Part shown: positions 29,445-35,820 of the stretch, one piece after another | Layout: every line of letters starts with the position of its first letter | How positions within the stretch are numbered: the stretch's first letter is position 1 | NCBI GenBank assembly: GCA_020024695.1 | Contig: JAHHTK010000010.1 | Coordinates: 1-35,820, forward strand | DNA length: 35,820 nucleotides | DNA from: Ureaplasma sp. | Lineage (GTDB): Bacteria > Bacillota_I > Bacilli_A > Mycoplasmatales > Mycoplasmoidaceae | Reading direction: 5' to 3' | The notes under the pieces: model-generated | Told to the model about the DNA's origin: nothing | What the model saw: only the letters and a program-made list of their open reading frames with translations | Databases searched by the model: none | Position numbers and translations under genes: made by a program

Positions 29445-32400
29445 CTACATAAAGAGTCTTAAGAATGATTGCACACTAATTCATCATTGATCATTATTAG
29501 CGTTTGTTAAAAGGCTCATAAAGGCCTTATCAACTAAATTTAATATCATTGGATTGTTAATAATGTCAGCGACATTATTAAAGGTGCTATCAAAGCCAAA
29601 ACAAGCATTTACAAATTGAACAATACTGTTAGCTACTTGTGCAATGTTTTGTTCAAAGACTAAGCCATTTGGATCAATTAAAACATTGTATAAGGTGTTA
29701 ATTAATTGGTTTGCAGCAGTGCTGGTATTCATCATAGTTGGCATCTTAGCTACTGTTTCAGTTGATGAGATATTAACTGCTTTGGTTGGTTTAGCTGCAT
29801 AAGTGATGGTAATTTTGACATCAGTGTCAGCATTATTAATAGTATTTAAAGCTGCTGGGATGGTCAAGGTAATGGTTTGAGAGTAACTCTTACCAAATAA
29901 AGGTTTAGTTAACTTACTAATATCTTTAATAGTAATGTAATTATTCACAGCACTATTAGTGACTAAGTTCTTGAAATCTTGATAATTAGTGATTGTAGTT
30001 TGATCTCAATCTAGTGAATCTAAAACTGGACCTAAAGCACTTAACGGAACTGGTTGGGTATTATCAGTTAAGGTTAAATAATCATTACCAGTGGTGACAT
30101 TAATGCTTGCTGATTTTATTAATTGGTCATTTAAACTATTAACTACTGGTGAGTTTAAATATTTATCAATAAAGTTAGTTAGAGATATTCCAAATGAAGT
30201 TAATTCAACTTGATTATCAGATTTTGCTTTTAAGTTAGTAACAGGATTTGGTGCTGGTTGAGCTTCGCTACCACCACTTGGAGGTACTGGAACCACAGGA
30301 GTTTCAACAGGAGCTACTTTTTGCATAATGCCACTGCTTAATAAATCAGCAATAAAGGTTCTTGCAAAGGTGGTTAATGTTGAATCAGCATAAATTGGTT
30401 TAATAGTTAAGTTGTAAGTTGTTCCAACTTTAATTACTTTAACATCTAACCCCTTAATCTTCATTTTATTGTTATTAGCATCTCAAGATACCATTGGCAC
30501 TAAGGAAGTTAAAACATATTCGTTAGTGTTAGCTACTTGTTGAAAACTTGCTTTATGATTATTGAGATTTTGAACAACACTTGGACCAAAAATCTTTTGA
30601 TCAACTAAGGCTTTTCAAATTGTTTCTGGTTGAGTATCAGCTAAACTAATATTCTTAAAACTGGTTTGATTAATTTTAATGAAATTGAAAGGATCAATTT
30701 CATCTGGGTTGGCAGATAATCCATTAGTTTGACCTAAATTAAGGTTAATGAAATTACCTAAATTTGGTAACAATAAGTTAAATAAACTATAAAAGATTGG
30801 CCCAGGCTTTTTATTATCAATTGTTAATAGTTCATAAGCAATATCAGTATAAGGTTTGATATTCGCAGGAATATAAGCACTCGCAAAACCATAACCAGTA
30901 CTAATTAAATTTAACAATTGATCATAGTTAATAAAGTTAATAATCTTAGCTATTGCTGAATCTTGATAGTTTATGTGGGCACTAATGCCATTTAAAATAT
31001 AAAGGTGATTATCTAAAGCATATGATGGGTTATAACCATATAAATCATAAACAATTGGAGTACTACTATCTAAAACTAAACAGTATTTATCTTTTAAAAC
31101 ACTATTTTTTTCAAACGGTAATAAACCTTTAATTACACTAGCAATAAAAGAAGGCAATTGATTTAAAGCTTGGTCAATTAAACCATTGATTTGAGTAACT
31201 AAACTAGTGACATCAAAATAAACTGGAGTGTTAAAGGTTAATTTAACTTGGTTTTTGGTTCTATCAAAACTAACTTGTAAGGATTGCTTAATGGTGTCAA
31301 AACTAATTGGTTTACCATCAGCTCCTAAAGGATTACCAGCATCATATAACAAACTCATAACGGTTGGACCCACAATTTTTAAAATTTGGGCCACCGTGGT
31401 TAAGGTTTGGTTATTTGTTTGAGCTAAATTGGTTGCTAAACGGTCTCAGAAGTTGACAGTTGGAACTGGTTGACCACTAGCATCAGGATTATTATTAACA
31501 CCATTTAATTGGTCAATTGTGACGCCTAAGAAACCGTTATAGTCATCGCTATTACTAAAGGTTTTTAAGATAGCATTAACAATTTGACCCGCTGGATTAT
31601 TAACTCCTGTTACGATTTGACTAATTAAGCCCCCATTATTGCTAATAAAGGTTAATAAAGAGGCTGCATTAGCTTGACCTTCTCCAGTGGCAGCCACATT
31701 CTTAATTAAGTTACAAATGAGATCAGCAATTTCAGGAGGAATGACTCCACCGTTTGCAATTAAACCCCGTACGGTTGGGACAATACTACCTAAACCCGCA
31801 ATGATGGTTTTAACCCCATCAATACTAATTGGAGTTCCTGTATCTAAATTAAAGAAGTTGGTGACAATTAAAGGGATGATGGTGTCTAAAGAACTAACCT
31901 TGTTGTTAGCATAACTTGGTTTTCATTCATTATTATTCGTAATTGGTAACGAAGTAATGTCATTTTGGACCATATTCATAATTGGAGTAAGTGAGGCCAA
32001 GATACCAATTAAGTCTGTAATATGGTCATGGGCTAAGTCTCAAATGGCATATGGTTTATTAACATCAACACTACCATCAGAATTCTTTTGATAACTGGTT
32101 AAAATTCCTTCAATAAAGTTACCTAAGAAATGAATAACTGGTTGTTGGTTTGGTCCTTCATAAGCTTTGGTTTGAGCATTAAAACTACCTAATAAATCAA
32201 CAACAGTTCCATCATTTAAAGTATAGAAATAGTGAGGGACATAGTTTACCATCTTATTCAGATTTGGGAAAACCTTATTTAAGGTTTTTAAGATGGGACT
32301 AAAGTTCACACTTGGTTTCACTAAAGAAACAATATCTAACACATTTGTAATAACACTACCAGTGCTTGACCCAACATTAGCTAAAGTCTTAACTAAAGAA

Positions 32401-34496
32401 ACTAATAGTTCATTAATGGCATGAGCTGAATTATTTAAAGATAATAATAAAGTGTTATCACCCTTGCTAAAGGCTTGGGTAATGGTATTTAAAGCTTGTA
32501 AATTATTAAAGGCTTGGTCAAAATTATTGACATAAATGTTTTTGATAGCACTTGCAATTTTAGCTTCAATTGCATTTTGATCCATGACTGGTTGGTCAGG
32601 AATAGTTTCATTACTGGTTGGTACTTCTTTAACATTGGATACTTGGCCAGCAATGGTATTCATGCTTTTGAGTTCTAACCCATTAGCTGGTAATGGTTGG
32701 TGAACAAAGTCAGGATTAGTATCTAAATTAGTAGCATTAGCATCATAAACCCCAGCTGCAAAATAACTATGATCATTACCTTTAATTTTTAAACCAAATT
32801 GATAATGGTTATTTTCAACATAAAGATATGGATAGAATTGACAAGCATCTAAATTTAAATAAAGGTTAAAGGCCTGGTTAACTTTGACTTCATAAACGTG
32901 GTTAAATAAATTAATGGTTTGGTCTTTATTAGTATTATTAACAATTTTAAAATAGAAAGTGCCTGAAATGTCTTTGGTACCTGTGGCATCCACATTACGG
33001 TTCATCACAATATTGTTGTTGAAATAAATATTGGATGGTGAACCAAACATTAATCAGTTGTTAGCAATCTGAGTCCCTAATTTTAAACCATAACCATTGA
33101 ATTCAGTCCGAATAAAGTCATTAAATAAACTGGTTTCAAAATTAGTATTGTTTTTGTCATTAGAGAAATCAAAAACATTAAAGATAGACACAAACCCTGC
33201 AAAGTCACTACTAATATAGTTTGGATTATTACTCATAATCGCTTGTTCTAAGGCTTGATTTAAGTTCTTGGTACTAATAAAGTGGTTGAATTGGTTATAG
33301 TGTAAGATACTATTTAAATCATTTAAGATTTGGTTATAGAGTTGGTAGGTGTGCGGATTTTGACAAGACTCAATAAGGTTTTTCATTAATCCTTGACATA
33401 AATCAATCAGTTGTTGAACTGAATCAAACACACTACTTGGGATTAATTTTGAAAGACCACTGTCTTGGAGCTTGGTTAATAATTCTTTGATTTTTTGAGT
33501 GACTTGTTGACTATCAGGGTTGGCATTTCCAATAATTTGTAATAACTTAGAAATATTGGTTTCAATACCATTGAAAATTTCTTGGTCATTACCAACTAAA
33601 TTCCCCACAGCGTCCATGCTTAAATCAGTGAATAAGTTTAAAATTTGGATTAATTTTAAACTGGTATCTTTAGTTCAATAATTGATGTTATTTGTATTAG
33701 TGGTAATTATTAAACTGTTTGGATCAACATTAGGATTAATTTTAGAAATCCGTTTCACAGCATTATTAGTGATTCCAATTTGACAGACAAAAGTAGCGGT
33801 TTGGTAATTAAATGGTGCTTGAGCATCATAACCATATAAATTAAAAACCGCTTGTTGGTTGGCTCCATCATAATAACCATTAGTTAATCAAGGACTTAAT
33901 TTACCATTATTAATAGAAATCTTAATTCCTAAGTTTAAATATAAGTTATTTAAATAGTTTTGAGCACTTTGACTACTATTTGCTCCCATTAAATTAGCTC
34001 ATTGGTTGTCATTAATATTTTGAACACTCGCTTGGTTATTGTTGTCAAAATATTTGTCACCATTAATCCGTGGACAATAGAAAGCATATTTAGATTTGTT
34101 TAAGTTAGCTTCAATCACTAAGTCTTGGTTATTATTAGCATAACTTAAACTATGAATGTAGTTAGTATTACTATATTTTGCATCAATATCAAGTTGGTTG
34201 TTAAGAGCATTTTTAAGAGCACTTAAGACAAATTCATTGGCTTGAATGTAGTCTTGTTTAGCTTGTTCTTGATTAGTATTTGGTTGTTGGTTAGGACTAT
34301 TGTAATTATTGATGATGGCAAATAATTGTTCCCTTTGTTGGTTATTAACATCGTTTAAAAGGGAAGGGAAACTGGTTAAGTTATATTGTGTATAAGTATT
34401 GGAACTACAAGAAACTAAGGGAAGAGCTACTGCTGTTGCTAAAAGAGCACTCACCCCAGTTGCTGATAAAAGAGTTTTTAAATGTCTAGTTTTCAT
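29445..34496 (-). CDS. Very large surface lipoprotein, 1683 residues
   Basis: One uninterrupted frame when UGA is read as Trp. I followed the reading through each internal TGA on the minus strand and found no TAA or TAG in the stretches checked, at 33999, 33054, 32040, 31446, 30615, 30006 and 29484. The signal peptide MKTRHLKTLLSATGVSALLA is followed by the lipobox LVSC with Cys30 as predicted lipidated residue. The next 60 residues are Asn/Gln-rich. The body alternates beta-rich segments (for example VYEVKVNQAFNLYLNLDAC) with leucine-rich helical segments (LLVSLVKTLANVGSSTGSV). A Pro/Gly/Ser linker lies near residues 1385-1425. The start at 34496 has AAGGAT just upstream and lies one base after the ispG stop. 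The plan resembles that of the 7700 lipoprotein and the Mollicutes paralogous (MOLPALP) type, tentatively. It is unusually long for that type. Confidence 0.88.
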
Positions 34497-34497
34497 A

Positions 34498-35604
34498 TTA
34501 ATCCTTATTATCCTTTTGTCACTGTAAAACATGGTTATCAATCGCTTTTTTTAATTCATCCCAGAGTTGATCGCCTGGGCATTGTTTGACAATTTTGCCT
34601 TTGACAAATAAGATGCCTTTGTCTTTGGACCCAGCAATCCCGATGTCAGCGGTCAAGCCTTCGCCAATTCCATTAACCACGCATCCAAGGATAGAAATGG
34701 TTAAGGGAATTTTTAAGTGTTTAGTATATTGAATGGTTTTTTTCACCAAGGGTTCCATTTGAAAATCCAAACGACCACACGTGGGACAAGAAATGACATT
34801 CACACTATTTTTATTTAAATTGGTTGCTTGTAATAATTTTAAAGCAACGGGAATTTCTTGTTTAGGATCCCCAGTGATAGAAATCCGAATGGTGTCACCA
34901 ATCCCTGATAATAGTAAGGGAGCTAATCCAACTGATGATTTAATGGATGCATCAACAACGGTGCCTGCTTCAGTTACTCCTAAATGAATGGGATATTTGA
35001 AATGATTGGCTAACATTTGATTGGCTGCTAAGGTTACTAACGGGTCCGTGGATTTCACACTCATGACAATGTTATAGAAATGATGTTGTTCAAAGAAACT
35101 AATGAATTCTTTCATTGCTTCAAACATCCCAAGTGCACTATGTCCGTATTGTTCAATAATATGTTTTGGAAGTGAACCTGAGTTAATACCAATACGGATA
35201 TTAGTTTTATGTTTTTTAGCTTGATCTAAAATTTGAATCAATTCAGATTGATTACTGATATTACCTGGATTAATCCGAATTCCAGCACACCCAGCCTCAA
35301 TCGCTTTTAAAGCAAATAAATAATTAAAATGAATATCCACCACCACAGGTAAAGGAGACAGTCGTACAATTTCACTTAAAGCATCAGCGTCTTGGTTATC
35401 AAAACAAGTCACTCTAATTAACTCACACCCCAGTTTTTGTAAACTTTTGATTTGTTTAATAGTTTGAGCTACATCATGGGTTTTAGTAGTTGTCATGGAT
35501 TGAATCACGACACGGTTTTGATGACCAATTTGGACATTTTGATAAACTAATTTTTTGGTCTTAGTCCGACGATATTTCGGGGTTTTAAATCAAGCTTTTT
35601 CCAT
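34498..35604 (-). CDS. ispG: 4-hydroxy-3-methylbut-2-enyl diphosphate synthase (flavodoxin), IspG
   Basis: Iron-sulfur enzyme of the MEP isoprenoid pathway that turns the cyclic diphosphate MEcPP into HMBPP. 368 residues, normal for bacterial IspG without the insert domain. The [4Fe-4S] ligands are visible: CPTCGR and ILGCVVNGIGE. Other markers are the start RRTKTKKLVYQNVQIGHQN with VVIQSMT, VVDIHFNY, IRINPGNI, GVTEAGTVVDASIKSSVGLAPLLL and GIGDTIRISITGDP. The true start is ATG at 35602-35604, 32 codons before the first Met visible if UGA is read as a stop; AAAGGAAAAAT precedes it. Another UGA-coded Trp lies four codons past the apparent end (HVLQWQKDNKD). The lipoprotein gene follows after one base. 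No other MEP gene is in the window. Confidence 0.96.
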
Positions 35605-35820
35605 ATTTTTCCTTTAAGTGAACTGATATTAACAACTCGGTTGGTTAAATAATAAATTATTTAATAGCATCCCAAGCTTCATGGAATTAATTTTAAATGC
35701 AAATGAGTTAAAAATGCTACTTTTAACAAGATTAAACCACATCTTTTGGTTAAAAAATTTCTCTATCTAAATGTGAATTAAAAATAATTTGTATTTAAAA
35801 TTAGTGAAATTGAAACATAT
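35605..35820. other. Upstream region of ispG
   Basis: No gene is seen. The stretch is AT-rich and holds an inverted repeat, TTAAATAA (35645-35652) with TTATTTAA (35657-35664), about 40 bases before the ispG start on the minus strand. A promoter for ispG is expected here, but no -10/-35 pair stands out. Confidence 0.5.

Noticed and set aside
34497..34541. Longer start for the giant lipoprotein (from 34541)
   Set aside because: It would overlap ispG and put 15 extra residues before a normal signal peptide; the ATG at 34496 has a good ribosome binding site.
1..35820. CRISPR arrays, insertion sequences, prophage genes, tRNA or rRNA genes
   Set aside because: Looked for on both strands by eye; no spaced repeats, transposase motifs, tRNA T-loop plus acceptor patterns or rRNA segments were found.

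Overview
The window comes from an AT-rich Mollicute that reads UGA as tryptophan (genetic code 4). Every long gene carries in-frame TGA codons where its family has Trp, for example in TyrS, RpoB, RpoC, LemA and IspG. Read with code 4, the many short open frames fuse into about 18 intact genes. The organism resembles wall-less Mycoplasma/Entomoplasma-type bacteria: large lipoproteins, a LemA/DUF3137-like pair, many small membrane proteins and a NAD kinase, with rpoB-rpoC, RNase Y and two aminoacyl-tRNA synthetases. I cannot name the species. The presence of ispG (MEP isoprenoid pathway) is uncommon among code-4 Mollicutes and narrows the field. CGG is used freely as an arginine codon, unlike in M. 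capricolum.

Layout. 1-3506 (+): rpsB, a terminator, tyrS, then an acidic protein of unknown function. 3507-4351 is an 845-base gap without a convincing gene. It holds two candidate structured RNAs (about 3605-3800 and 3844-3957) and an AT-rich stretch with DnaA-box-like 9-mers. 4352-7566 (+): a DUF3137-like membrane protein, LemA and a small, probably leaderless membrane protein. 7700-10945 (+): a 1081-residue lipoprotein. 10997-11479 (-): rlmH. 11571-12695 (+): a four-helix membrane protein. 12885-21077 (+): rpoB-rpoC. 21177-22601 (+): rny (RNase Y). 22659-24522 (-): trpS overlapping a Cof-type HAD phosphatase. 24651-25778 (+): nadK and a PTS EIIB-like protein without its catalytic cysteine. 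25911-29315 (+): a large repeat-plus-leucine-rich-repeat surface protein. 29445-35604 (-): ispG followed, one base after its stop, by a very large lipoprotein (1683 residues).

How the genes work together. The housekeeping part covers translation (S2, TyrS, TrpS, RlmH), transcription (RpoB, RpoC), mRNA decay (RNase Y) and cofactor or isoprenoid supply (NadK, IspG). The accessory part is the cell surface: two lipoproteins of 1081 and 1683 residues, one 1134-residue repeat/LRR protein and several membrane proteins of unknown role. Most transcription units end in clear hairpin-plus-T-run terminators, several of them in convergent gene pairs. The points most worth a second look are the two unassigned RNAs, the translational coupling of ispG to the giant lipoprotein, the cysteine-less EIIB homolog and the inverted repeats over the starts of rny and the 11571 gene.
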